Shown here one piece after another: positions 34,061 through 44,228 of a stretch of 64,000 nucleotides of DNA (position 1 is the first letter of the stretch; each line of letters begins with the position of its first letter). Both the position numbers and the translations under genes were made by a program. The stretch is taken from positions 13,786,069-13,850,068 of the forward strand of contig OZ038463.1 in NCBI GenBank assembly GCA_964036295.1, written 5' to 3'. Origin of the DNA: Plumapathes pennacea. Its lineage: Eukaryota > Cnidaria > Anthozoa > Antipatharia > Myriopathidae. Below the pieces are notes generated by a model that was not told where the DNA came from, did not search any database, and saw nothing but the letters and a program-made list of their open reading frames with translations.

Positions 34061-35659
34061 CAGTAATTTCATTATATAATATGTAGGATGGTCTTGAAGT
34101 CTTGAAAGAAGGAAGTTCTCACGATATTATTCATCATGCCATGTCCATTTCACAGTAATTTATTTTGTCTCATAAGAAAGTATACAGAGTCAGTCTTAGC
34201 ACCACATTCATAGGTGAAATATATAGATACTTCTCAAGTAGGTTACAATATATTTCTCAGAAGTTCTCAATTGTTGCAAGTGTTGCCTAGTACATGTACA
34301 AACACACAAAATCCCATGCCAGAGAAATATAGCCCTAACCCGATACTCTCCCCTGTACTCTACTGTGAGTGAAAATGGAAAAATGCATTATAAATATACA
34401 ATAATTCTACAGAATATTAGACAAATGAGAGTCAGGTTTGCACATTATCCACCACAAGTACTGTAAGATGCTGTGAGACTTGAGAAGAGCATCAGTTTAG
34501 TACTGTATTGACATTCTTGTCTTTAAAAAGTCTCATTTCCCATGCCATGTGGGTTAAGACCACAGCATGATTGAAAGTGTGAATCAAAGTAATGTACTTT
34601 GTCCCCGAGTCCTCGCCAATTTGGTAATCGCATACAATAACTATTTTGCCATTAAAGTGGTGTCAACTAAATTTTGTATGGCCACACAGAATACCTCTTG
34701 AAAGATACCAGGCCAAAAAACATATTGTAAAGTCAGCAATAAACAGGAGTGTGAACGATTTTGGCTTGGCCACCAAAGTTATGAAAAGCCCTAAAAAATG
34801 CATTAATAAATGAGATGCCTCACACATGCCATGTAGATATATTTGCATATAGTCCATGCTTGACACCTGTGACCCAGCTTCTATCCAATTTCTTTTTGTC
34901 AATGTCATGCTGTACAATGAGGCACAAGTTCACTGGCCATATCTAGTCTTATTATTTTCTTTCAAGATCTAATAATTCAGTTTCCACAACAGAAGAAATA
35001 ATTTACACCTTGTTAAAGAGCATTGCAAAGTTAGTGACTATCTGCAGTTTTAGCACTGTAGCATTATATTCTCCAAAGTTGTCATTATATTAGTATTACT
35101 GTATAAGAGATTTGCATGGAATAAAGACTGAAGGCCTCATCACTAGCCTCACTTCCAAGTTTTAAAACTTGCAAGAATCACCTAGAAGTAGAAATAACAT
35201 ACTATCAGAAATCAAAAGATCATGTTTATATTAGAACCTCTATAAAATTGAAGCTAGTCAGGCTTTTGGTAATTTATTCCATAAAGTTATTTATCTGTGG
35301 AATAGCAACAACTTTGAAGAATACATGTATTATGCTACAATGCTTAAATTGTAGGAAATTGCTAATTTTACATTGCTCTTTCACATAGTGTAAATTATTC
35401 CATTTGTTCATTATGTACATGATAAAACTTTGGTAGCTTCAAGTACTGCCTGACTGAAATAAAATGTCATCAGGCACCGTAGTTCCATGTTTTTCATGTC
35501 ATAGAGAATGTCTGATACTCATCACTGTCACAACAGTGGAATTTGGGTGAACAGCAAGACAAGTGTTATTTTCTGCTGGCTGAGGTATGAAAGATTTTTA
35601 CGGAAGATGGGAGACTGGGTACCAGTATGGGGGGTCACAAGGTGTGAAGGTTGCCATTT
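34061..35659. other. Intergenic, no gene recognised
   Basis: AT-rich with short frames only; no element ends were identified. Confidence 0.45.
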
Positions 35660-36098
35660 TTAACTCGTGAATGTGAAGCAATGAATGAGTTATTGTGAGC
35701 GGTGGGGAGCTTCACTCGCTTGCTTGTTCCATGGGTGTAAACTTCCAGCGGAAAAGGGTTCTGCTGACCAGTTCATAACACTGGTGCAGGCCTTGCAAAC
35801 AAAGTGGCGGCCAGTTTGCGACTGAGAATACTCGACATTCGAAACAGGTTGAGAGTCGCAAAAGCGATGAACTGATCTTTCACGTTTGGATTCCTTTGAT
35901 TCTCAAGACACATGTTCTTGAAAATTAAGACCAAACTGCAGACTACACCTGGATTTTACAGTTTGATCGATCAAAAGCTTTTTAGCACCTTTGAACTGTA
36001 GCGTTGGCTAAAATCACAGTATTTGTATGGCTTTAATGCTATATTTTCCAATGCTTTTTACAGAGGAAAGATTTATAGCGTTTCTCATTCACGAGTTG
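35660..36098 (+). mobile_element. MITE family R2, copy 1
   Basis: Ends TAACTCGTGAATG and CATTCACGAGTT are inverted. The interior is closely similar to 55304-55728 over its full length (for example GTCGCAAAAGCGATGAACT and AGCTTTTTAGCACCTTTGAA). Confidence 0.75.
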
Positions 36099-37011
36099 GC
36101 TTACAGGAGCCTTTGATTTTTTGTTGCCATCAACACGATTTGACCAAGCAAACTATTCATAATTTTTTTATTCATTTATTTTACAAACAAAAAACACAGA
36201 AATGTTACAAGTGAAAAAGGTAATAAAATATACCAATACTAATATTATAATACATGTAGGATCTAAATAAATTACTAACACTTATACATACTAAGAAAGA
36301 GAGAAAGAAAGAAAAGGTCATACTGTGGGCAAACACCCTAAAAGGAAGCCGAAGACTTGACTTTATTATACCTCCTTGGGTATCTCAACCGTAACATCAT
36401 TGTCTGAATATAATCTTGAAAAGTGAATTCTAGGATAATATATATTCTCGTTACTTAATTCAGAAAAATATTTCTCTAATTAAATATAGAAGTGATAAAA
36501 CTACTAACAAAAACAATTTGCCCATTACATTACTGTAACCTAATAATATTAGAATAATAGTAATAATAATATTCATGATAAATTATGATAGACTATCTGC
36601 CACCCTCACCTCTTTCCCTACAAGCTATTAGAAACATTGTGCTGCAAAGCAATATCATGATTTTCCAGTAAATAAGTTTTGAATTCCCTACTATCTGGTA
36701 TCCTACTGAAAATTTCCTCAGAAAGTTTCCAATACCAGAAGGGGGAATTAAGCCTACAAGATTTAGATTTATAGACTTTAGGATGTCTTTTTTTAGAGTA
36801 TTCTAGTGATGTTTCAAGGTGTAATAATAATTGGTCATATATGTGGGATAGAAGAATAACGAGGTAAAAGAGGAAGATAGAGTCATGGAAGGATTTGGAA
36901 AAAAATGTATATATTAAAATGCTAAGATTCCATCTTGTGTCTGTAATGCTCTTTCCCAGGCCTCATTGTCATAAAAAAAGTCCAAGATGGCTGCCACATT
37001 GAGTGAAACTA
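36099..37011 (-). pseudogene. Degenerate coding remnant, probably retroelement 3' end
   Basis: On the minus strand, about 36900 down to 36628 stays open for some 90 codons ending at a TAG, including SIFLFYLVILLSHIYDQLLL, RLNSPFWYWKLSEEIF and FKTYLLENHDIALQHN. It reads like the C-terminus of an old protein but no family is certain. The remainder is AT-rich with a (GAAA)n tract near 36295-36320. Confidence 0.3.
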
Positions 37012-37099
37012 CAATCCTGGCCAAAAGTATGTGGGACACTCTGAAAAAATGCTATTTTACATAAAAGGCTAAGTGTCCCACGACTTTTGGCCAGGATTG
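37012..37099. mobile_element. Tc1/mariner-type MITE, 88 bp
   Basis: CAATCCTGGCCAAAAGT at the left and its inverse at the right, flanked by TA on both sides (37010-37011 and 37100-37101). A TA duplication fits the Tc1/mariner group. A second copy lies at 38149-38377. Confidence 0.75.
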
Positions 37100-37378
37100 T
37101 AGGTATAAATATGGGCCTTGAATGCCGAACACAATTCTTTTAGAAATTGGAAATTAGTTTAAAAAGATGATTTGTGCTGTCAGGTGACTATATGTCGGGC
37201 TGATGCTGCTGCATGTTCGAAATAAGGGGAGATTTTGATGTCGATTCGTCGAGTGAGTACACGCACTACATAGAAGTTTGTAACTGCATTTGAGATGTTT
37301 GAAATGGACTTCAAAAAGAAAGAAAGAAAGAAAAAAAAAAAAAAAAAAAAAAAAAGAAAGAAATCCAATCACCGTATT

Positions 37379-37520
37379 TTACAGGGGTCCTGCTAGTATA
37401 TAGCATAAGGCTGGAGTTGTCTGATTAAATAAGGTTTTCAGATTATGTTTGAAGGTATTAAGATTAGTTAGGCTTTTCAAATTATTAGAGGGACAATTCT
37501 AAAAGTTTGGTCCTTGATTA
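37379..37520 (-). pseudogene. LINE reverse transcriptase C-terminal remnant
   Basis: The minus strand reads SNNLKSLTNLNTFKHNLKTL and ends FNQTTPALCYILAGPL with a stop at 37381-37379. The pattern of a short nonpolar segment, then S-L-x-x-F-K-x-x-L-K, is typical of the last residues of CR1/L2-like LINE proteins. Only this tip survives. Confidence 0.45.
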
Positions 37521-38148
37521 TGGTTGGCGACATGGTGCAAATTCACATTCTATATTTATATTCATTCACATTCAACCATAGCTTTTATTGCATTGATTTG
37601 AGTGGTTTGTAAATTATTCAATACTCCCATTCTCATTCAAGGTTGCCATTCACATTCAATAAAAATATCCATGCAACACTAATTTCTGTGCAACCTGTTG
37701 TGCATCATCCCCAGGCCCCAGCAATGAGATTTTGGAATCTTCTTGATTATGGTTTTGGTGTGAGATTTCGAACTCAAGAATCTTTTATGCATTCATTCTT
37801 TCTCAAACCTGTGACAGAAGGTGAAATGACAAATACTACTGATACTTTCAAAATTTGAAAGACTGCAGACTTTGACAAAGTAAACATCTGATGTCAAAAA
37901 ATATACTGTCTGCATGAATAGCTCATGAATGCCTCCCAGATATAAAAAAACCCTCCACAATTTTACCAATTTCTTGTTGCAACTATTAAATTTTAATCGA
38001 GAAACCTGTGTGCCACTTGTCCATGCATAACAAAGGTATACTGATTTCTTATAAATGTTTGAAACTAAGAAAAATAAACTTGGGCTTCAGTTTGACAACT
38101 ATATTGCCAGTGTTTCAAGTATGTGATGATGATCTAGTCAGACATCTA

Positions 38149-38377
38149 CAATCCTGGTCAAAAATGTTGGGACACTTAAGGATAGAGTCCTCTAATTTTA
38201 AGTTTTTCATGCCACCTCCCCCACTTTAATATTGAACTGTGCATCTTGGCTGGACCAAGACTGATTAGGGGGAGGGGAGGGTGAGTGCATTTTTGGTTAA
38301 CTAGGCCAGCCAAAATGGGTGTTATCAATGAAATAGCACCATAATCAGGGTGTCCCAAGAACTTTTGTCCAGGATTG
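38149..38377. mobile_element. Tc1/mariner-type MITE, 229 bp
   Basis: Left end CAATCCTGGTCAAAAATGTT and right end AACTTTTGTCCAGGATTG, with TA at 38147-38148 and 38378-38379. Same family as 37012-37099 with a longer interior. Confidence 0.75.
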
Positions 38378-40018
38378 TAGATGTGCAGTAGTCAGTTTAG
38401 GAGTCAAGTGCCCTTAGTGTGTATGATGGCCGATAATGTAAATAAAGTTAATGCTTTCAAAAGTTAAATATAATAACGGCGAACATGTAGATGGTTTCTG
38501 TCAGAATAGCCTACCTGCAGATGTCCTGTATCCTGGGACGCCTACACACAGGCTATGTCGGATGACATTTCCAGCAGTGAGAAAAGCTGCCCATGTTGTG
38601 ACTAAATAGTGTACTATACTTTAATTGACATTAGTAACTTGACATTCATTTAGCTCTTCGGGAATAAACACATTTCCATTCAGAACAGCTTTATTTTATC
38701 AGTACAGTAGCATAAAGGGTATTTCGAATGAAACTAGACTGGCCTTGCCAGTGAGCTCGTGGCGTGAGTTGGGTCGAGACCAGAATATAAAATGGAAAGT
38801 AGGGGACAAGAGCAGAACTCGATCCCAAGAGAGACTTCCAGTTTCTCACCAGAAAAATATCACACAGTATAGAGAACTTGGCTTTTGACACCTTGCTCTT
38901 TTGACACCTTGATTAAACTAAAATTATTATTACAACACTCCTACATTTGCTGCTTAAAGGTTGAGCGACCCTGCATCTTGAGAATGCGTGACATATCTTT
39001 TTATGCATAATCGATTATGACAGTTTGACCTTGACTCTTATTTCTAATCAGAGGCCACGATTAATCCAGCCTTCGCTTCACCACTTATGTGTTTTCTTTT
39101 ATTAACTCAATACGTTTCTTCTATCAGGCTTTCGAGTATTCGTGCTCTGTAACAAATATAAAATTGAAAGCGAGGAATGTCACACGAGAGATGTGTACAG
39201 AGTAAAGCATAAAGCGCCATTGTTCTACGGCTAAAGGTCACCGTAGCTTTGGTTTCTGTTTTCGCCCTGTTATCTTCCCAAAAGTATTTCGTGTCGCCAC
39301 AGAAAGTTTCGTCGGGACTAAATACTTATCGGCGACAGAGATATTTGCAGTCCCCCAGCGGTATCCATCAAATATTTGTTTACGGCTATTCTAAAACCTT
39401 CCGCGGTGAACGCGAATCAAAATCGTTCCCGAAAATCCAGTTTATCCGTGCACATTCCACAGAGCCAAATGGTGTTGAGTTTGAATGGGATGCAGTTAAC
39501 TTTTACACACAAGTAACGAGCAATTCACTGGCCACATCTCGAGTTGTTTAGCGAAGTCAATTACGTCATCGCTTAGCACGTGATAATATGAACCAATCAC
39601 CGTGTGCTGATTCTCGACCCACAAAAAGAAAAATTTCCGTTTTTAAGCTCGCTTGGACCCCAGGCCCCCGCGAGCAATAATCAACACAAAATCAGTTCTG
39701 TTTCTTAACAGCCGATCCAAACTTGATTTTCAATCTGAGAAAATTATGCTTCAAAACTTGCCGGTAATTGTTTTTGCCTCACCTTAGAGGACAAAGGTTT
39801 CTTTCAGCAAAGGGCACTCTTAATTCAGGTATTCAAAAAAATCAATTACGGATTCGTAAAGCACTGAAAACACAAATAAACTTTCAGTGCTTCATGGTGT
39901 TCACATAATCTTGTGTCTGTACTCTTATTGATCACAGTTAGGGAGCCAATTAGAAACGATGGTAGATCATTTTTGTTGTAAAAATGTACTATAATGGATT
40001 TTTGTTTTTTCTCTCTAG
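38378..40018. other. Upstream of the Ig-TM gene
   Basis: The leader exon of the gene at 40019-44228 must lie here or further upstream, but no ATG with a signal-like stretch and a phase-1 donor could be supported. Confidence 0.4.
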
Positions 40019-40303
40019 AATCACCAGATAATGACACTTTTGTACCTAAGTTCCAGAGCATTAACACTGGAGAAGAGGCAATGTTTAATTGCACTGCAGA
40101 TGGTGTCCCAACTCCAGAGCTGGAATGGTACAATGGATATGGTAAAAAAATTGAGAGCAAAGCTGGTGTCGAGATAAACAGCAACAGTGGATCATCCGCT
40201 CTTACATTTAGGAGTGTAAAGTCCACAGATTCTGGACTCTACATATGTAAAATAAAGAACATTGCAGGTGAAAGAAATGCAACTGGAACACTTATAGTGC
40301 CAT
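40019..40303 (+). CDS. Ig domain exon a of the Ig-TM gene
   Basis: 285-nt phase-1 exon bounded by ctctctag and gtgagt. It has the cysteine pair and Trp of an I-set Ig domain (FNCTADG, LEWYNG, DSGLYICK). Confidence 0.85.
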
Positions 40304-43300
40304 GTGAGTATGTTTTCTTTTCTTTACAGTTCTTAGAAAAATATAATACCAGCTCTTAAGAGAACTAGGTTGACTGCGTCGGCGTGGCGGAAGACAAACT
40401 GGTGTATCAACTAAGTGTTGGTGAGGGTAATGGAACGCCGTCAAAGAGGCAATAGCTGACGTTTCGAGCGCTAGCCCTTCAGAGCGAATGAGAGGATTTT
40501 GGGTAAACGGGGTTTAAAAGGGGGATTAAGAAAGAAACTTACCTCAGAGGAAACTTAATAATTTTTGATTGGCTGTTGAGAAAAGCAGCCAATCAGAAAA
40601 ACATGGTGAAAGGTTAAGGAGCTATGAGAAAGAGAACCGCTCGTTGATTCCTGCGGGAGATAAGGTACCAATTTTGAAAATCAGGCGCTGTTCTGTGCAC
40701 TTGCGGGATTTGGTGTTGTCTTGGTGAAGAGATAAGCCGAAAATGGTCATGTTGTTTTGGGAGTGACCGGGTTGATTAAAATGCCGAGCTACAGGTTTGG
40801 AAGCGTCCTGGCTGTTGTTTTTCACATCCAAAGGATGTTCGCGGAAACGGTCTCCCAACCTCCGTCCTGTTTCGCCGATGTAAAGCTGGTTGCAGCTGGT
40901 GCACCGTATGCAGTAGATGACATTGCGGGAAGTGCAGTCGAAATGATCGGTGATTTGGGTGGAGTTCTTAGGGCCGGAAATTGAAATGGTGTTGGTAATG
41001 AACGGACGTGTTATACCGCTTGCGCGAGCATTTGAATGTGCCAGGTTCAAGTTCTGTGGGTAAGAGTCTTTGACTAGGGAATTGCGCCCAAGCTCTTGTC
41101 TCGTTTGAATGAGACGAGTGGTGGTTTTTCGAAAATTGTGGCAGTATCAGGATCGGATTGAAGTAATTTGAAATTTTTGAGAATTATGTCTTTGACCCGA
41201 AGATTGTTGGGTTTATAAGTGATGGTCAGTGGGATTCTGTCTTCGGATTTGGATTTGGACGGCATCAGGGCAGTTTCTCGGCTGATGTTGTTGACACGTT
41301 CCAGAGCATCGGTGACGACAGAGTTTGGATAGTTGCGTTTAGCAAAAAAATTGCACATTTCGTCGGCTTTGGCCGAGAAATCAGTGTCGTCATTGCAAAG
41401 TCGACGAAGCCGGAGAAATTGGGAATAAGGAATAGAATCTTTTACGTGAGGCGGATGAGATGAGGAATGAAGCAAATAGCTGTGCGAATCGGTAGGTTTG
41501 TAGTGGACGCTGGTAGCCAAACCATTGTTTAGGATAGAAACGTTGATGTCGAGGAAAGTAACGCTAGAAGTGGAAATTTCCCAGGTGAACTCGAGAGCAG
41601 GATGAAAAGTATTGACAAATTGGATGAATCGATCGAGCTCGGGTCGGCCACATGAGGTGGCACCAAAACAGTCATCCATGTATCGGCCGAAAAGTTCTGG
41701 TACTGGGCCATCGAATTGGTCGAAAATTTGTTCCTCGACATAGCCGAAAAAAAGGTTAGCATAATTGGGGCCCATTTTGGTGCCCATGGCTACTCCATTA
41801 TTTTGCCTATAGAATTTGCCGTCGAAAGAGAAGCAATTAAGGGCAAGTACTAATTCGGCTAAACGGATCGAAGTGTCGGTACTGGGTTCCTTAACTGTGC
41901 GGCGGTCGAAAAAGTGCCGAAGAGCTCGCAGTCCTTGTCGTTCGGAATCACAGTGTAAAGAGATTTAACATCCATAGTGAATAGTAATTTGGATTGGGCC
42001 GGAAATTGGAATTGGTCGAAAATTTTGAGCGCATGATTGGTGTCCTTGATGTACGTAGGCAAGGACTGAACAAATGGAGCCATCTTTTTGTCGAGAAAAC
42101 TAGATATCAATTCAGTGGGGCAACTGGAGGCCGAAACTATTGGACGTCCAGGATTGTTGGTTTTGTGAATTTTGGGTAGAAAGTAGATGTTTGATGTCCT
42201 AGGAGTGTTGATGACCAAATTTCGGGCAGTTGGAGGGAGTTCCTGGTTGGAAATTAATTCGTTGATTAATTCCTCTGACCATGTTTTTCTGATTGGCTGC
42301 TTTTCTCAACAGCCAATCAAAAATTATTAAGTTTCCTCTGAGGTAAGTTTCTTTCTTAATCCCCTTTTAAACCCCGTTTACCCATAATCCTATCATTCGC
42401 TCTGACGAAGGGCTAGCGCTCGAAACGTCAGCTATTGCCTCTTTGAAGGCGTTCCATTACCCTCATCAACACTTAGTTGATACACCAGTTTGTCTTAGAA
42501 AAATAACTTATGTCTGATACCAATATTGCTCAGCAGGGTGAGCTTAGTACTACAGTGCAGTGCCAGTTGGGTATCTGTTGCTATTCTGCTGTAACTGCTA
42601 TACTGGCCCCAACACAGTTGTCAATCACACGCATCTGTAATCTTGCTTTGTTTCTTTTAGCTTGTGAAGTGAGGGGACAGCAACCCCAGACCCCCACTTA
42701 TTGTGTTAAAGTTGGTGACACAGTGCCACTGGTGTGCCCTTTGTATGGTTTTCCTCAACCGGAAATAGTGTGGGATTACCCAAACAAGACGAGAAAGACT
42801 TTCAGATCAGAAAACACTCTTTACGTAAAAGTGACGAATGATGGGGATTTTGGAAAATATGGTTGCTCTGGCTGTGGAAAGAAGACGTTTACCTTTGAGT
42901 TGAGGAATTGTCCATTGCCCTCAAGTACTGTACCTCCAGGTTTGTTGTTGTTTTTTTTTTTGTTGGTAAAGGCATGCAGTATTTGGATAATCTCCATTGC
43001 TCTGTGAATACCGCCACTGCATTCTACACAGATGCCCAAAACCTTGCCCTGGGTGCATGCAACACAAACCTGTTAGACGGTTTGAACGGTTTTTACTTCC
43101 GTTGCAAGTTTGGTGGAATTGCGTCTGACCTAATGGTTGAGGAAGAGAGTATTTGAAGTGTTCGCATTTCTGTTGCTTCCTCTTTAGTTCTTTCCTTTTG
43201 TGTGTAACATTAGTTTTTTGTTTCTTTCAGCTGTACCAAAGAAGGCTAATGTCACGGCATTAGTCCTCGGGGTTTTTCTTGGTATTTCTGTCATAATCAT

Positions 43301-44228
43301 CGTTGTCTTGTCTTTCTTTTTGTGGAAAGGTATGGTTCAGTGTCATAACACCTTTTATGTACATACAGCCTGTTTATTAACTTTTATTTAACTTAAAACC
43401 CTTATTAACCGAGCGCGCACTCCTTACCGTAAGTTATGCATCGAGTTTTGTCCTCCCCTTACGACCCAAACTCGAAGGACACGAGTCATAAGACGAGGTA
43501 AAAGATAAAGTTCCATAACTTACAGTATGGACCAAGGAAGTAAGGTTAATAAGATATTTATTATGTGGTATATTTCGTCGAGCTAAGAACATTCAAAGTT
43601 ATGGACTGGTTAATGGACTGACTGGGAGCTCTGCCCAGTCGAGCCTAGGAAGGGTGCCATATGGTATGCCCATTCAGGGCATGTTACATCGGGGAACAAG
43701 TTGTAACACGTTGCAGCAAGGCCATGCAACGTTGCGAAAAGTAGAAGACTTTTCCTCGGCTACTCTCTGCGTTGCGTACAATTTATTCTACAACTTGTCT
43801 CGCAACGGCGTTTCACGCACGCTCTGTCGCACACACAAGCGCGCTCGTACCTTATGTGTTTCTCAGATTTGACATCTATTCGTTTCTATAGCTGTCAAGA
43901 AAGAGAAGAGCACTTCACAGCGATCAGGAGGGTTCGTTCTGTCTATCTTGTTCGTATTGCACTTGCACTTGTACGCATGCGCACAAAGTGGCATCTGTAG
44001 CAAAATGCTATCTTTGCTGACTTTCTATACAGCTTGTGTCCGTTTAAAAGAACTATAAGTTACAGTATGCTTTTTGTTTTGCTGGTGCACATGAATTCAT
44101 TGTATGTGCAGCGTTGTAACGCGCTTATCCTAAACTGCCCATTTGTTCTCTTTCCTTTGTTGTTGTTGTTGTTGTTGTTTTGCAGCATGGAAAGGATTGA
44201 ATTAAACAAGGATGAAGAGCACACCTAA
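40019..44228 (+). CDS. Ig-Ig-membrane receptor with short tail (5' incomplete)
   Basis: Five phase-matched exons: 40019-40303 (Ig), 42661-42939 (Ig), 43231-43329 (membrane helix), 43892-43931 and 44186-44228 (stop TAA 44226-44228). The first Ig has AMFNCTADGVPTPELEWY and STDSGLYICK. The second has VPLVCPLYGFPQPEIVWDY and GDFGKYGCS. A hydrophobic run (ALVLGVFLGISVIIIVVLSF) is followed by a 30-residue charged tail without tyrosine. Predicted to be a small type I surface protein without its own signalling motif, perhaps a co-receptor or adhesion protein. A Penelope-like element occupies the intron between the Ig exons. The donor at 43932 is GTTCGT, unusual but phase-consistent. The 5' end is not found. 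Confidence 0.78.
40391..40607 (-). repeat. PLE terminal repeat, left copy
   Basis: Inverted relative to 42278-42496 and nearly identical, differing by small changes including the 3-base loss in the hammerhead core. Confidence 0.88.
40622..42218 (-). pseudogene. Penelope-like RT plus GIY-YIG endonuclease, frameshifted
   Basis: Three frame segments on the minus strand. 42218 to about 41930 has FLPKIHKTNNPGRPIVSASS and FTMDVKSLYTVIPN. From about 41930 to 41074 it has VAMGTKMGPNYANLFFGYVE, the catalytic YMDD in GRYMDDCF, FTWEIS and FLDINVS. 41050 to 40622 has NVIYCIRCTSCNQLYIGETG and RLGDRFREH, the GIY-YIG nuclease with the Cys pair that often precedes it. Single-base frameshifts lie near 41930 and near 41085. 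The start of the protein is not evident. Confidence 0.88.
42278..42496 (+). repeat. PLE terminal repeat, right copy
   Basis: Partner of 40391-40607; it contains the intact hammerhead core. Confidence 0.88.
42402..42430 (+). ncRNA. Candidate hammerhead ribozyme core in PLE terminal repeat
   Basis: CTGACGA (42402-42408), stem GGGC (42410-42413) with loop TAGC and GCTC (42418-42421), then GAAA (42422-42425) and GTC at 42427-42429. This matches the conserved CUGANGA...GAAA...UH core with a short stem II. Hammerheads are known in Penelope-like element terminal repeats. The inverted counterpart at 40453-40484 lacks three bases of the core (CTGA directly followed by AGGGC), so only this copy could be active. 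Stems I and III were not checked by folding. Confidence 0.5.
42661..42939 (+). CDS. Ig-like domain exon b of the Ig-TM gene
   Basis: 279-nt phase-1 exon. VPLVCP, IVWDYP and FGKYGCSGCG are visible. It has four further cysteines (TYCV, GCG, RNC and the first ACEV), an unusual number for an I-set domain, suggesting extra disulphides. Confidence 0.8.
43231..44228 (+). CDS. Membrane and tail exons of the Ig-TM gene
   Basis: 43231-43329 encodes the membrane helix. 43892-43931 (40 nt) encodes VKKEKSTSQRSG. 44186-44228 encodes MERIELNKDEEHT and the stop. Phases 1-2-2 close only with the GTTCGT donor at 43932. The intron at 43330-43891 includes a patch of GTTGCA/ACAAGTTGT-type repeats (about 43690-43810). 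Confidence 0.72.

Larger units (their letters stand above)
40344..42492 (-). mobile_element. Penelope-like retroelement in an intron
   Basis: Flanked by the 13-bp direct duplication TCTTAGAAAAATA (40331-40343 and 42493-42505). Inverted terminal copies of about 217 bp (40391-40607 and 42278-42496) bracket a minus-strand coding region with Penelope-type reverse transcriptase and a GIY-YIG endonuclease, the defining pair of this class. Two frameshifts make it inactive. It sits antisense within the intron between the two Ig exons of the host gene. Confidence 0.88.

Noticed and set aside
39249-39551. 100-codon plus-strand frame as leader exon of the Ig-TM gene
   Set aside because: It has no ATG start, no signal-like stretch and no phase-1 donor.
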